Shown here one piece after another: positions 8,751-22,676 of a stretch of 64,000 nucleotides of DNA. The translations under genes were made by a program, and so were the position numbers. Each line of letters starts with the position of its first letter. Within the stretch, counting starts at the first letter, position 1. The notes under the pieces were generated by a model. That model was given only the letters and a program-made list of their open reading frames with translations. It did no database searches and was not told where the DNA came from. This DNA is from Burkholderiales bacterium (GTDB taxonomy: Bacteria; Pseudomonadota; Gammaproteobacteria; Burkholderiales; Burkholderiaceae_C), in NCBI GenBank assembly GCA_028868995.1, contig JAGWTH010000002.1, positions 1 through 64,000 on the forward strand, given 5' to 3'.

Positions 8751-9514
8751 TCAGGGCGCCTGCGAGCCGCGGTGCGCCCAGGCGGTGGTGTGCTTCTCGA
8801 GCGCGCTGAACAGCTCGTACATGGCCATCGCCATGACGCTGATCACCACCAGCCCGGCGAAGGCCAGCGGCATGCGCTGCTGGCTGCCGGCGGTCTGGAT
8901 CAGATTGCCTATGCCGCTGTCGCCCGCCGTCATCTCCGCCAGCACGGTGCCCACGAAGGCCAGCGTGATGGCGATCTTCAGCGAGCCGTAGAAGTAGGGC
9001 ATCGCGCGCGGCAGGCCCACCTTCACCAGCACGTCCCAGCGGCGCGCGCCCAGCACCCGCAGCACGTCCTCCAGCTCCGGCTCCAGCGTCGCCAGGCCCG
9101 TGGCGATGTTCACCGTGATCGGGAAGAAGGAGATGAGGAAGGCGGTGGTGATGCCGGGCCCGAGGCCGATGCCGAACCACACCACCAGGATCGGCACGAT
9201 CGCCGCCTTGGGCACGGCGTTGAAGCCCACCATCAGCGGGTAGAGCGCCGCGTAGGCCGTGCGCGAGGAGCCGATCAGGAAGCCCAGCAGCACGCCCACC
9301 ACGATGGCGATGCCGAAGCCCACCAGGGTGACCCAGAAGGTGCTCCAGGACGCCGCCAGCAGCGGGCCCTTGAATTCGGCCATCTGCTGCGCGATCTGCC
9401 AGGGGCCGGGGAACAGGTAGTCGGGGATGGCGAAGGCCTGCACGACCACCTGCCACAGGACCAGGATGGCCGCCAGCAGCAGCAGGGGCGCCCAGCGCTC
9501 GATGTTGCGCGACT

Positions 9515-9518
<4 letters not shown>
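8751..9518 (-). CDS. NitT/TauT-type ABC transporter permease
   Basis: Inner membrane permease of 255 residues with six hydrophobic segments. It has the cytoplasmic EAA-like loop (LEDVLRVLGARRWDVLVKVGLPRAMPYF) typical of SsuC/TauC/nitrate-type permeases. The GTG start at 9518 overlaps the stop of the ATPase gene (GTGA), indicating translational coupling. It is the third gene of a receptor-ATPase-permease-ureD operon. The substrate cannot be read from the sequence; nitrogen compounds, sulfonates or vitamin precursors are all handled by this family. Confidence 0.88.
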
Positions 9519-10359
<841 letters not shown>

Positions 10360-10363
<4 letters not shown>

Positions 10364-11394
10364 TTCCTCGGGGGCGGCAGCACGTTGAGTTCCGCCTTCG
10401 TCGGCAGGAAGGAGCCGTTCCACACGGCTTCGGGATTGACGCGGGTCTTGGTGCCGAAGGCATCGGACACCTGCGAGGCCATCAGCGACAGGCGCGCCGG
10501 GTTGACCTGGCCGAAGCCCTCGGCGCGCGCGTCGGGGCTGGCGATCACGTCGTCGATCGCCATCTTCAGGCGCCGGTCCTCCAGCTTCGTGTCGATGATG
10601 CCGTCACGCTGCTTGATGTACTGCACCGCGGCGTCGGGGTTGGCCATCACCTCCTTGGCGCCCTTGGCGAAGGCGACCAGGAAGGCCTTGATGGCTTCCG
10701 GGTGCTCGCGGATCATCTTCGGGCTGGCGATGATGACGTTGCCGTACAGCTTGACGCCGTACTGCGGATACATGAAGGTCACCACGTCCTGGGGCTTGAC
10801 GCCGCGCGCCTCCAGGTTCAGCAGCGAGGTGAAGGAGAAGCCGGTGATCGCGTCGACCTCGCCGCGCGCCAGCATGGTCTCGCGCAGCGGCGGGTCCATC
10901 GACACCCAGGTCACGCTGGCGATGTGGTTGGCCTTCTGGAAGATCGGGAAGCCGCGGCGGCCGGCGTCGAACACCGGCGCGCCCAGCTTCTTGCCATTGA
11001 GGTCGGCCGGGGTCTTGATGCCCGACTTCTTCAGCGCCATCACGGCGGCCGGCGTGTTGTTGTAGACCATCATCACCGCGACCGGCTTGTTGGGCGCGTC
11101 GGGGTTGTTGGCGTGGAATTCCATCAGCGCCGCCAGGTCGGCGAAGCCCATGTCGTAGGCGCCGCTGGCCACGCGCTGCACGGTACCGCCGGAGCCGGTG
11201 CCGGCATCGACCTGCACGTCCAGCCCGGCCTCCTTGAAGTAGCCCTTGGCGGCGGGCAGCAGGAATAGGGCGGACGGCCCCTCGAAGCGCCAGTCCAGCT
11301 GGAACTTGATGGGGGTGGCGGCGTGCGCTGCGCTGCCGAGGCCGGCGGCAAGGGCCAGGGCGGCGGCGGTCTGGAGAAAGACCCTCTTTTGCAT
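10360..11394 (-). CDS. NMT1/SsuA-type ABC transporter substrate-binding protein
   Basis: Periplasmic receptor of 344 residues with a signal peptide ending around AAHAA. The mature start TPIKFQLDWRFEGPSALFLLPAAKGYFKEAGLDV is the classical N-terminal lobe of the NMT1/THI5-like and SsuA families, followed by GSGGTVQRVASGAYDMGFAD, which lines the ligand cleft in such proteins. It opens the ABC-ureD operon; GGAG lies 9 bases before the ATG. Genetic linkage to ureD and urt suggests a nitrogenous ligand, but that is inference only. Confidence 0.87.
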
Positions 11395-11554
11395 GAAGTA
11401 AGGCTCCGGATGGCTCGAAATGGGGACAAAGGCGGGGTAGCAAGATTGGTGCCGCAGCGCCGGCCCGCTTGCCCGCATTGTCCGCGGCGAGGCCGCGGCC
11501 GCGCTTCGGGGCTAACCCGCGCGGCGGGCGGAGGCGCCGAACCCCACCGGGCCC

Positions 11555-13849
<2,295 letters not shown>

Positions 13850-14029
13850 GGCGGGCTCCTGGGTTGGCTGGCTGCCGATGCCCGGCCCACGCTACGCCCT
13901 CGGCGCCGGCAGGGGATGCGGACAAGCACGTGGTTGAAAGTCTTTCGCCCGTACGGCAATCTCTCATCCCGCGCAGTGCGGTTCTGCGCTATGGTCGAGC
14001 TTGCTCCGTCGCCTTCCACTCCACGCGCC

Positions 14030-14797
14030 ATGTCGACACCCGAGACCTATGCCCTCACCCCGCTCGGCGAGAGCGAACTGCGCGGCGGCGCCACGCGCCT
14101 GACGACCGCGCAGATCAACGTGCTGGTGCGGCTGGACGGTGTGCTCGACCTCGACCAGCTGACCCGGGGCATGGCGGCGGCGGAGGCAGCCGCCTTCAAG
14201 ACCGTACTGCGCGAATTGCTGGCACGCAAGCTGGTGCAGCCGGTGGAGCTCGACCCTTTCACCTCGGCCTGGAACGCGGAAATGGCGCAGTTCTCGCGCT
14301 CCGCGGGCAGCGAGACCGTCAGTTCCGGCATGGCGTCGCTGCAGCGCAGCGGCTTCTTCGTGGAGATCGCCCGCCAGCGCGCGGCCTCGCCGGCCCGGCG
14401 GCCCGGCGAGGCGCTGAACGTGGTGGTGGTGGAGGACGATCCCCAGCTGTCCAGTTTCACCGGCACCCTGCTCAAGCTGTCGGGCTTCGCCGTGCGCCAG
14501 GCCGGCAACCGGGAGGAGGTGGTCAACGAGATCCGCCGCCCGCCCCGGCCCGACCTGATCCTGCTGGACGTGGTGTTGCCCGATGCCGACGGCTTCGACA
14601 TCCTGATGCGGGTGCGCCAGCATCCCGTGCTGAAGGACGTGCCGGTGATCATGCTGACCGGCAAGGCCACGCGCGAGGCGGTGCTCAAGGGCATCTCCCT
14701 GGGCGCCGACGGCTACCTGACCAAGCCGTTCGAGCCGCATGTGCTGCTGCGCGCCGTGCGCACGGTGATGGGCCTGCCGCAGGAGCCGCAGGGCTAG
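14030..14797 (+). CDS. Orphan response regulator with C-terminal receiver domain
   Basis: A 255-residue protein whose receiver domain sits at the C-terminus (about residues 128-250): acidic pair in VVVVEDDPQL, phospho-acceptor aspartate in LILLDVVLPDADGFD, threonine in VIMLTGKA and lysine in YLTKPFEP. The first 120 residues start with TPLGESELRGGATRLTTAQINVLVRLDG, a helical, possibly winged-helix-like region I cannot name. No kinase gene is adjacent, and there is no separate output domain, so it may act by protein contact. The ATG at 14030 was chosen; an in-frame ATG at 13991 would add 13 residues and neither has a clear ribosome binding site. Confidence 0.8.
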   Translation: MSTPETYALTPLGESELRGGATRLTTAQINVLVRLDGVLDLDQLTRGMAAAEAAAFKTVLRELLARKLVQPVELDPFTSAWNAEMAQFSRSAGSETVSSGMASLQRSGFFVEIARQRAASPARRPGEALNVVVVEDDPQLSSFTGTLLKLSGFAVRQAGNREEVVNEIRRPPRPDLILLDVVLPDADGFDILMRVRQHPVLKDVPVIMLTGKATREAVLKGISLGADGYLTKPFEPHVLLRAVRTVMGLPQEPQG

Positions 14798-14887
14798 ACG
14801 CGGGACGCTCGCCGCTGAGGGGGCCGCGGTCTATCCGGCCTCGCAGCCCCTGCGGGACGGCTTCACCCGGCGGTTCGCACCGTCGGC

Positions 14888-16000
14888 TCAGGCGACCCAG
14901 CTAGCCGCGCCCGCGCGCCGCAGGGCGAGCCAGGCCCCTGCGCAGATGCCCGCCACGGCCAGCAGCGAGCCCGACGACAGCAGCGCCAGGCCGGTGACCC
15001 CGTTGCCCAGGGAGCAGCCCAGGGCCGTGACGCCGCCGAAGCCCATGAGCACCGCGCCGGCGGCATGGGCGCCCAGCTCGCCCGGCTTGCGGAAGGACTC
15101 GATGCGGAAGTCGCCGCGCAGCTTCGCGGTGGCGAAGGCGCCGAGCAGCACGCCCAGCGCCAGCGTCACGCCGAAGGTCGCCACGGTGGCGCGGTCGGTC
15201 CAGAGGGTCAGGAGGTCCAGAGCGTGCGCCAGCGGAGCGGCGAAGGACAGGCCCTCGGGCCGCTTCGACTGCGTGCCGAGCCAGGCCGGCTCCAGCGTGT
15301 CGGGGTTCTCGGCCAGGTAGCCGAGATGGCCGGTGAGGTAGAAGGCCGCGGCGACCAGCAGGCCCACCGCGATGCCGCCGATCCAGTGGGCGGGTCGCAG
15401 CTGGGCGCGCACCCGCCAGGCGAGCGCCAGCACGCCGGCGGTGACGGCCAAGGTCACCCCCCAGCGCAGACCCTGGGGCGGCAGGGCCAGGGCGCGGCCC
15501 AGGACGGCCCCCAGGTCCTGCGAGCCCGCGAGCGTGACGGCCGAAGCGTCGAGCCATTCCGCGCGCGGCACGGCGAAGGCGCCGCGCAGGGTCATGAGCG
15601 AGGCGATGGCGACCAGCACCAGCGTGAGCAGGGCTTTCAGGTTGCCCGAGCCCGCCTTGACCAGGCAGCGCTGCGGGCAGCCGCCGGCCAGGATCATGCC
15701 GTAGCCGAACAGCAGGCCGCCCAGCAGGTAGGACAGCCAGGGGAAGCGCTCGCCCCAGCCGATGGTCCGGCTGGCGTCGAACGCGCCCATGCCTGCGAGC
15801 GCCTGCACCGCGACCGCCCCGACGGCGATGGCGAGCAGCCAGGAGACCAGCCGGCCCGGATGGCGCAACTGAACCCAGTCGGCGATGGCGCCCCGCACGC
15901 AGAAGCGGGTGGCCTGGCCGACGCTGCCCAGCACCAGGCCCAGGGCCAGGCCTCCCCAGACGACAAGACGGGTGAGCGAAGAGGGGTCGGAGGCGGGCAT
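14888..16000 (-). CDS. YeeE/YedE family sulfur-compound transporter
   Basis: A 370-residue membrane protein with about nine to ten hydrophobic segments. It carries the two repeated cysteine motifs of the family: RFCVRGAIAD and GGCPQRCLVKAGSGNLKAL in the first half, and ALGCSLGNGVTG in the second. Family members such as TsuA take up thiosulfate by passing the sulfur along pore cysteines. This is the downstream one of two tandem paralogues (the other at 16101-17165), and it lies beside DsrE, ArsR and sox-related genes, which supports a role in sulfur-compound transport. Confidence 0.87.
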   Translation of the reverse strand: MPASDPSSLTRLVVWGGLALGLVLGSVGQATRFCVRGAIADWVQLRHPGRLVSWLLAIAVGAVAVQALAGMGAFDASRTIGWGERFPWLSYLLGGLLFGYGMILAGGCPQRCLVKAGSGNLKALLTLVLVAIASLMTLRGAFAVPRAEWLDASAVTLAGSQDLGAVLGRALALPPQGLRWGVTLAVTAGVLALAWRVRAQLRPAHWIGGIAVGLLVAAAFYLTGHLGYLAENPDTLEPAWLGTQSKRPEGLSFAAPLAHALDLLTLWTDRATVATFGVTLALGVLLGAFATAKLRGDFRIESFRKPGELGAHAAGAVLMGFGGVTALGCSLGNGVTGLALLSSGSLLAVAGICAGAWLALRRAGAASWVA

Positions 16001-16100
16001 GGGTGGCGAGGCGGAGGGTTCGCGGTGGCGCGCGGGCGGGCCTGCGCGCGCGGGAAAACCCTGAAGTCTACCGTGGGCGGGCCGGCCGCCCTGGCGCCCG

Positions 16101-17165
16101 TCAGGGCGCGATGCGGTGGGCTGCCTGGTCGAGGAGGCGGTCGGTCACGGCCGCGCCGACCCACATGCCGACCAGGGCGAGCCAGGCCGTGAGCGAGAAA
16201 ATCGAGCCGCCGCTCACGCCGGCGCCGACGGCGCAGCCGCCGGCCAGCATCGCGCCGAAGCCCATGGCCATCGCGCCGGCGATGTAGCGGCGCATGCTGT
16301 AGCCGTCCTTGAAGCCTTCCAGCTTCAGGTTGCGGCCCAGGAGCGCGCCGAGGAAGGAGCCGGCGAACACGCAGGGCAGCATGCCGAAATCGAAGCCGAT
16401 GGATGGCGTGGGCCGGGCCAGCACCCGCATCAGCCACTCCGCCGAGGGGCCGCTGAAGGTGACGCCCTGCACCGGCACCACCTGGAAGGAGCTGGCCGCC
16501 ACGCGGGCCGTGAAGGTCCAGGCGAGCGCCACGGCGATGCCGGTGCCCAGCCCGCCGATCCATTTCCACGGGTCGCGCCGGCTGCGCCACGAGTACCAGA
16601 GCGCCGCCGCCAGCCACAGCAGCCCGAAGGCCAGGCCGGCCCAGCGCGGCGCGTGGATCACGGCCAGCAGGTCGCGCGGGCCGCCGCCCTCCACCGTCCA
16701 CCACCCGCTGATGGCCTCGCGCGCGGGCGCCAGGGCGCCGGCCAGCGCCGCCTGCGCCGTCACGGCGAAGATCAGCCCGGACAGCAGCGCGCGCAGGTTG
16801 CCGGTGGCCGAGAGCACCAGCAGCCGGCTGGCGCAGCCGCGCGCCAGGATCATGCCGGCGCCGAACAGCAGGCCGCCGACGATCGCGCCCGACATGCTGC
16901 CGCGCGCGGCCAGCTGGCGGGTGCCGCTGACGTCGATCGCGCCGGCCAGCACCAGGGCCTGCACGGTCACCACCGCCGCCGAGAAGGTGAGCAGCCAGAC
17001 CGCCAGCTTCTCGCCGGGGTGGGCACGGGCGAACTCGATCACGGCCGATCGCAGGCAGAAACTGGAGCGCTGGGCGAAGAAGCCGAACAGCAGGCCGACG
17101 GCGGCCCCGCCGATGGACAGCACGGCGGGCTCGCCCAGGCGATCGAGGAGGAAGGACAGGTCCAT
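16101..17165 (-). CDS. YeeE/YedE family sulfur-compound transporter (second copy)
   Basis: A 354-residue membrane protein, paralogous to the gene just downstream. Cysteine motifs are SSFCLRSAVIEF, RGCASRLLVLSATGNLRAL and AGGCAVGAGVSG. It starts at an ATG at 17165, about 180 bases from the divergent dsrE gene, with which it may share a control region. The two copies differ in loop sequence, so they may transport different sulfur species or form a heteromer; that is inference. Confidence 0.87.
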   Translation of the reverse strand: MDLSFLLDRLGEPAVLSIGGAAVGLLFGFFAQRSSFCLRSAVIEFARAHPGEKLAVWLLTFSAAVVTVQALVLAGAIDVSGTRQLAARGSMSGAIVGGLLFGAGMILARGCASRLLVLSATGNLRALLSGLIFAVTAQAALAGALAPAREAISGWWTVEGGGPRDLLAVIHAPRWAGLAFGLLWLAAALWYSWRSRRDPWKWIGGLGTGIAVALAWTFTARVAASSFQVVPVQGVTFSGPSAEWLMRVLARPTPSIGFDFGMLPCVFAGSFLGALLGRNLKLEGFKDGYSMRRYIAGAMAMGFGAMLAGGCAVGAGVSGGSIFSLTAWLALVGMWVGAAVTDRLLDQAAHRIAP

Positions 17166-17303
17166 GGCGTGGCTTGGGTGTGCGCTTATCTGACGGGATT
17201 CCCGGGCCGGCCGGCTTGCGCCGGATCAACAGGACGCGCCGCGGCGGACGCGCCGGCCGCCGGCCGGCGGTCCCGGGCCGGGAACTTGTCCATCCAAAAA
17301 GAA

Positions 17304-17323
17304 GCAAGCAATGATATTCTTGC
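17304..17323. promoter_or_regulatory. Inverted repeat upstream of dsrE-like gene
   Basis: An AT-richer patch in the divergent spacer holds GCAAG (17304-17308) and CTTGC (17319-17323) separated by 10 bases. A related arrangement, TTGC and GCAA separated by 8 bases (17800-17815), lies upstream of the ArsR gene. Both could be operators for the ArsR-type regulator; this is a pattern-level guess. Confidence 0.35.
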
Positions 17324-17344
17324 GCAAACCTGTCAGGAGACCCC

Positions 17345-17770
17345 ATGATCCGCGCCCGCCGCCTGCTCGCCGTCTTCGCCGCCCTCTGGCTGTGCGCCTG
17401 TGCCGCCTTCGCCGGCGACAAGGTCGTCTACCACATCGACGACTGGCAGGCCCAGGCGACCAAGGCGCTGCGCAACGCGCGCAACCAGCTGGACGTGGCG
17501 CCCGACACCAAGATCGTCGTGGTCGCCCATGCCGAGGGCGTCGACTTCCTGATGGAAGGCGCCAAGGACCCGAAGAACCCGAACATCGACTACGCCTCGC
17601 TGGTCAGCGCCCTGAAGGCGCGCGGCGTGCGCTTCGAGGTCTGCGAGATCACGCTGCGCAACCGCAACCTGCGCAAGGACCAGTTCATCATGGATGCCGA
17701 CTTCACTCCCTCGGGCGTGGTGCGGATCACGCAGCTGCAGCACCAGGGCTACGCCTACATCAAGCCGTGA
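17345..17770 (+). CDS. Periplasmic DsrE family protein
   Basis: A 141-residue protein with a signal peptide (about residues 1-23, ending near AAFAG). The mature part KVVYHIDDWQAQATKALRNARNQL...TKIVVVAHAEGVDFL has the DsrE fold pattern, and the conserved DsrE cysteine is present in GVRFEVCEITLRNRNL. DsrE-like proteins carry sulfur as a persulfide on that cysteine; an exported version would work on periplasmic sulfur, in line with the YeeE and Sox genes nearby. GGAG lies about 8 bases before the ATG. It is followed after about 70 bases by an ArsR gene. Confidence 0.85.
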   Translation: MIRARRLLAVFAALWLCACAAFAGDKVVYHIDDWQAQATKALRNARNQLDVAPDTKIVVVAHAEGVDFLMEGAKDPKNPNIDYASLVSALKARGVRFEVCEITLRNRNLRKDQFIMDADFTPSGVVRITQLQHQGYAYIKP

Positions 17771-17838
17771 CGCAGGCCGAAGGGGCCGGGGCCGGGGACT
17801 TGCTACCATACGCAAACAGCGAAGCAGCGGGGTCAGGC

Positions 17839-18180
17839 ATGGCAAGGCGGCAAGCGGTGGTGCCGGAAGCGGCGGGGGTCGAGTCGGACGAGGTGTTCGA
17901 GCTCGCGGCCGAGGTCTTTCGCGTGATGTCCGCGCCCATGCGGCTGAAGATCATCAGCTGCCTGTGCAACGGCGAGAAGAACGTGAGCCAGCTGCTGGTG
18001 GAGATCGACACCACCCAGCCGAACATGTCGCAGCACCTCAACACGCTGTACCAGGCCGGGGTGATCGGCAAGCGGCGCGAGGGCGTGCAGATCTTCTACC
18101 GCATCATCAACGACCGCGTGGTGACGCTGTGCCGCGCGGTGTGCACCCAGATCGCGATCGAGTCCGACGTGAAGGGCTGA
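17839..18180 (+). CDS. ArsR family regulator, SoxR/BigR-like
   Basis: A 113-residue winged-helix repressor. The recognition helix region is TTQPNMSQHLNTLYQAGVIGKRREGVQIFYRI. Cysteines sit at 41 and 43 in the alpha-2 region (SCLCNGEKNVSQLL) and at 98 and 102 near the C-terminus (LCRAVC). The C43/C102 pair is placed like the two cysteines of SqrR and BigR, which sense sulfane sulfur by forming a polysulfide bridge and then release DNA. It lies between dsrE and a metallo-beta-lactamase gene whose promoter overlaps a possible operator. It probably represses the nearby sulfur genes; the signal is inferred. Confidence 0.82.
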   Translation: MARRQAVVPEAAGVESDEVFELAAEVFRVMSAPMRLKIISCLCNGEKNVSQLLVEIDTTQPNMSQHLNTLYQAGVIGKRREGVQIFYRIINDRVVTLCRAVCTQIAIESDVKG

Positions 18181-18191
18181 AGGCCGCCCCT

Positions 18192-18220
18192 TTGCGGCGC
18201 GGGGCCGCCCTTCCTATAAT
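18192..18220 (+). promoter_or_regulatory. Sigma-70-type promoter before metallo-beta-lactamase gene
   Basis: TTGCGG (18192-18197) and a perfect -10 TATAAT (18215-18220) are spaced by 17 bases, giving a start near 18227 and a short leader before the ATG at 18250. The AT-rich stretch overlapping the transcription start resembles the region upstream of the cytochrome gene at 30260-30285, so an ArsR operator may be included. Confidence 0.6.
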
Positions 18221-18249
18221 TCGGTACTTGCTTATTTAACGGGACTGCG

Positions 18250-19257
18250 ATGGCGCTGCGCTGGCTGTGGAATTCCGCTTTCGTGGTGCTGGGCGCCCTC
18301 GCGCTCGGCGCGGCCGCGCAGGCGCACGACGACGGCGCCGACGAGGCGCCGCCGCCGCCCCAGGGCGAACAGGCCGCGCCGCGGCAGGTGATCCCGCAGC
18401 AGGTGTCGCACTCGGCCTGGTTCGTGCAAGGCGAGGCGGCCCTGGGCAGCCTGGCCAACCGCAACTTCATCTCCAATGCCGGCTTCGTGGTCACGCCCGC
18501 GGGCGTGGTGGTGATCGACGCGCTGGGCTCGCCGCAGCTCGCGCGCGACCTGCTGGCCGCCATCCACCGCATCACGCCGCTGCCGGTCACGCACGTCATC
18601 CTCACCCACTACCACGCGGACCACATCTACGGGCTGCAGGAGTTCAAGAAGGCCGGCGCGAAGATCATCGCCAACCGGCTCGGCCAGGAATACATCGGCT
18701 CCGAGACGGCGGCCAACCGCCTGAAGGCCTCGCGCGTCGACCTGGCGCCCTGGATCGACGAGAACACGCACATCGTGCCGGCCGACCAGTGGCTCGACGG
18801 GCCCTACGACCTGGTGGTGGGCGGCGTGCGCTTCCTGATCCGGCCGGTGGGGCCGGCCCACACGCCGGAGGACGAGGTGATCTACGTGCCGTCCGAACGC
18901 GTCCTGTTCGCCGGCGACATCGTGTTCCGCGGCCGCATCCCCTACGTCGGCCAGGCCGACAGCCGCCACTGGATCGCGGCCCTGGGCGACCTGCTGAAGA
19001 TGGAGCCGCCGCCGCAGGTGCTGGTGCCGGGCCACGGCCCGCGCTCGATCACCGCGCAGGAGGACCTGAAGCTCACGCGCGACTACCTCACCTTCCTGCG
19101 CGAATCCATGCGGCAGGCGGCCGAGGACATGACGCCGTTCGAGGAGGCCTATGCGAAGACGGACTGGTCGCGCTTCGAGCACCTGCCGCTGTTCAAGGTG
19201 GCCAACCGCATGAACGCGTACAACACCTACCTGCTGATGGAGAGCCAGGCCAAATGA
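18250..19257 (+). CDS. Periplasmic metallo-beta-lactamase-fold hydrolase (SoxH-like)
   Basis: A 335-residue exported protein: signal peptide to about residue 25, then a His/Asp/Pro-rich linker and a metallo-beta-lactamase domain. Zinc ligands are visible in THYHADH (HxHxDH), in PVGPAHTPED, in FAGDIV and in VPGHGP. Proteins of this type occur in sox clusters as SoxH and in quinoprotein relay systems; their reaction is not established. It overlaps the next gene (ATGA), a thioredoxin-like protein, and probably forms a two-gene operon behind the promoter at 18192. Confidence 0.85.
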   Translation: MALRWLWNSAFVVLGALALGAAAQAHDDGADEAPPPPQGEQAAPRQVIPQQVSHSAWFVQGEAALGSLANRNFISNAGFVVTPAGVVVIDALGSPQLARDLLAAIHRITPLPVTHVILTHYHADHIYGLQEFKKAGAKIIANRLGQEYIGSETAANRLKASRVDLAPWIDENTHIVPADQWLDGPYDLVVGGVRFLIRPVGPAHTPEDEVIYVPSERVLFAGDIVFRGRIPYVGQADSRHWIAALGDLLKMEPPPQVLVPGHGPRSITAQEDLKLTRDYLTFLRESMRQAAEDMTPFEEAYAKTDWSRFEHLPLFKVANRMNAYNTYLLMESQAK

Positions 19258-19718
19258 AGCCGCTGGCCCGCCGTGAGCTGCTGCTGGCCGCCCTCGGCGC
19301 GGCGGCCCTGGCGCCGGTGCGCGCCGCGCAGGCGCTGCTGCCCACGCCGGCCTCGCTGGCGAAGGAGCTGGCCGCCGCCCAGGGCCAGGGCCGGGCGCTG
19401 GTGGTGATGTTCAGCACGCCGGGCTGTCCCTGGTGCAAGCTGGTGCGCCAGTCCTACCTGGCGCCCCTGCGCGCCCAGGGCCAGCCGGTGGTGGAGGTCG
19501 ACATGCTGGGCGCGGCCCCGCTCGCCGGCTTCGACGGCGCCGCGACCACCGGCGCGCAGCTCGCCCGCGCCCTGCACGTGGGGGTCGCGCCCACCGTGCT
19601 GTTCTTCGGCCGCGGCGGCCGGGAGCTGGCGCACCGCCTGCCGGGCGTGCCGCTGCCCGATTTCTACGGCGCCTACCTGCAGGAACGGCTGGACGCCGCG
19701 AACCAGGCCGCGGCCTGA
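19254..19718 (+). CDS. Thioredoxin-like periplasmic protein (SoxW-like)
   Basis: A 154-residue protein with an N-terminal export signal (RRELLLAALGAAALAPVRAAQA) and a thioredoxin-fold redox site CPWC in MFSTPGCPWCKLVRQ; the cis-proline is likely the one in GVAPTVLFF. It is translationally coupled to the metallo-beta-lactamase gene. In sox systems SoxW is a periplasmic thioredoxin that keeps SoxYZ reduced, fed by the membrane protein SoxV. No soxV is in the window, so the electron source is unknown. Confidence 0.82.
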   Translation: MKPLARRELLLAALGAAALAPVRAAQALLPTPASLAKELAAAQGQGRALVVMFSTPGCPWCKLVRQSYLAPLRAQGQPVVEVDMLGAAPLAGFDGAATTGAQLARALHVGVAPTVLFFGRGGRELAHRLPGVPLPDFYGAYLQERLDAANQAAA

Positions 19719-19723
19719 GCCGC

Positions 19724-20666
19724 TCAGGCGGGCCGCGCGAGCGGCAGGTGGGCGGCGAAATGGCGGGCGAGGAAGGCCTCGCCGTGCTCCAGCATGAAGT
19801 AGCGGAAGGCCTCGGCCGCCGGCGACAGCAGCTTCGACAGGGTGTGGACCACGTTCCAGGCGCGCAGCACCGGCGCGCCCTCGACGTCCAGCACCACCAG
19901 CAGGCCCTTCTCCAGCTCCAGCTGCAGGGTGTGCAGCGACAGGAAGCTCAGGCCCATGCCGGCGATCACCGCCTGCTTGATCGTCTCGTTGCTGGACATC
20001 TCCATCACCAGGCGCGGCTCCATCCGGACCTCGGCGAAGAAAGCCTCCATCGCGGCGCGCGTGCCGGAGCCTTCCTCGCGCACGATGAAGTCGTGCGGCC
20101 GCAGCGACTCCACGGCCACGGGCAGCCCCTGGTGCGCCAGCGGATGGTCCGGCGCGGCCACGAACACGTGCGGGTGGGCGGCGAAGGGTTCGGCCCGGGT
20201 GGCCAACTCGCGCGGCGGCCGGCCCATCACGGCGATGTCGACCTCGTTGCCCTGCAGCAGGGCCACCAGCTTCTCGCGGTTGCCCTCGACCAGCCGGATC
20301 TCCACGTGCTCGTGCTCGCGCCGGAACTCCGCCAGCAGGCGCGGCAGGAAGTACTTGGCGGTGCTGACCATGCCGATGGTGAGCGTGCCGGCCTCGGCCC
20401 GCTTCAGGCGCGCCGCCGCGTCCTCGGCGTCCTTGAGCACCGACAGCAGCCGGCGCGCATAGACCAGCATGTACTCGCCCGGCGTGGTGAGCGACACCTG
20501 GCGGCCCTTGCGCTCGAACAGGGGCAGCCCGATCTGCGCCTCGAGCTCCTTCACCTGCATGGTCACCGCCGGCGGGGTGAGGTGCAGCGTCCGCGCGGCC
20601 TTGGCGAAGCTGAGCTGGCGGGCCACCTCGGTGAAAACCCGGAGCTGCCGGAACGTGGCGTTCTTC

Positions 20667-20668
<2 letters not shown>
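19724..20668 (-). CDS. cbbR: LysR-type regulator of the Calvin operon, CbbR
   Basis: A 314-residue LysR protein. The N-terminus FRQLRVFTEVARQLSFAKAARTLHLTPPAVTMQVKELEAQIGLPLFERKGRQVSLT is the winged-helix domain in its CbbR form, followed by an effector domain (LTIGMVSTAKYFLPRLLAEF). CbbR activates cbb transcription in response to metabolites and NADPH. The gene is divergent from cbbL with about 95 bases between the starts, the classical arrangement, and its start codon lies inside the inverted-repeat region. Confidence 0.94.
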
Positions 20669-22218
<1,550 letters not shown>

Positions 22219-22231
22219 GGAGCCCGAAGCC

Positions 22232-22666
22232 ATGATGACCAACCCCACCGGCAAGCTCACGCAAGGCCAGTTCAGCTTCCTGCCCGAGCTGACCGACGAC
22301 GAGATCAAGCTGCAGATCCAGTATGGACTGGACAAGGGCTACGCCTGGAGCGTGGAGTACACGGACGATCCGCATCCGCGCAACACCTACTGGGAAATGT
22401 TCGGCATGCCCATGTTCGACCTGCGCGACGCGGCCGGCGTGATGAGCGAGGTGAAGGACTGCCGCAAGGCCTTCCCCAACCACTACATCCGCCTGATGGC
22501 CTTCGACTCCACGCGCGGCATCGAGTCGATCGCCATGAGCTTCATCGTCAACCGGCCGAAGTCGGAGCCCGGCTTCGCGCTGGAGCGCCAGGAGATGAAC
22601 GGCCGCACCGTGCGCTACACGACCCGCGCCTACTCCGCGGCGCGCCCGGAGATGGAACGCTACTGA
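22232..22666 (+). CDS. cbbS: RuBisCO small subunit
   Basis: A 144-residue small subunit that caps the L8S8 enzyme. It shows [55 protein letters not shown] and a long C-terminal tail ([15 protein letters not shown] to the end), the beta-hairpin extension that is specific for red-type small subunits and fills the central channel. It starts 13 bases after cbbL. Confidence 0.97.
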   Translation: MMTNPTGKLTQGQFSFLPELTDDEIKLQIQYGLDKGYAWSVEYTDDPHPRNTYWEMFGMPMFDLRDAAGVMSEVKDCRKAFPNHYIRLMAFDSTRGIESIAMSFIVNRPKSEPGFALERQEMNGRTVRYTTRAYSAARPEMERY

Positions 22667-22676
22667 GGCGCGCGCC

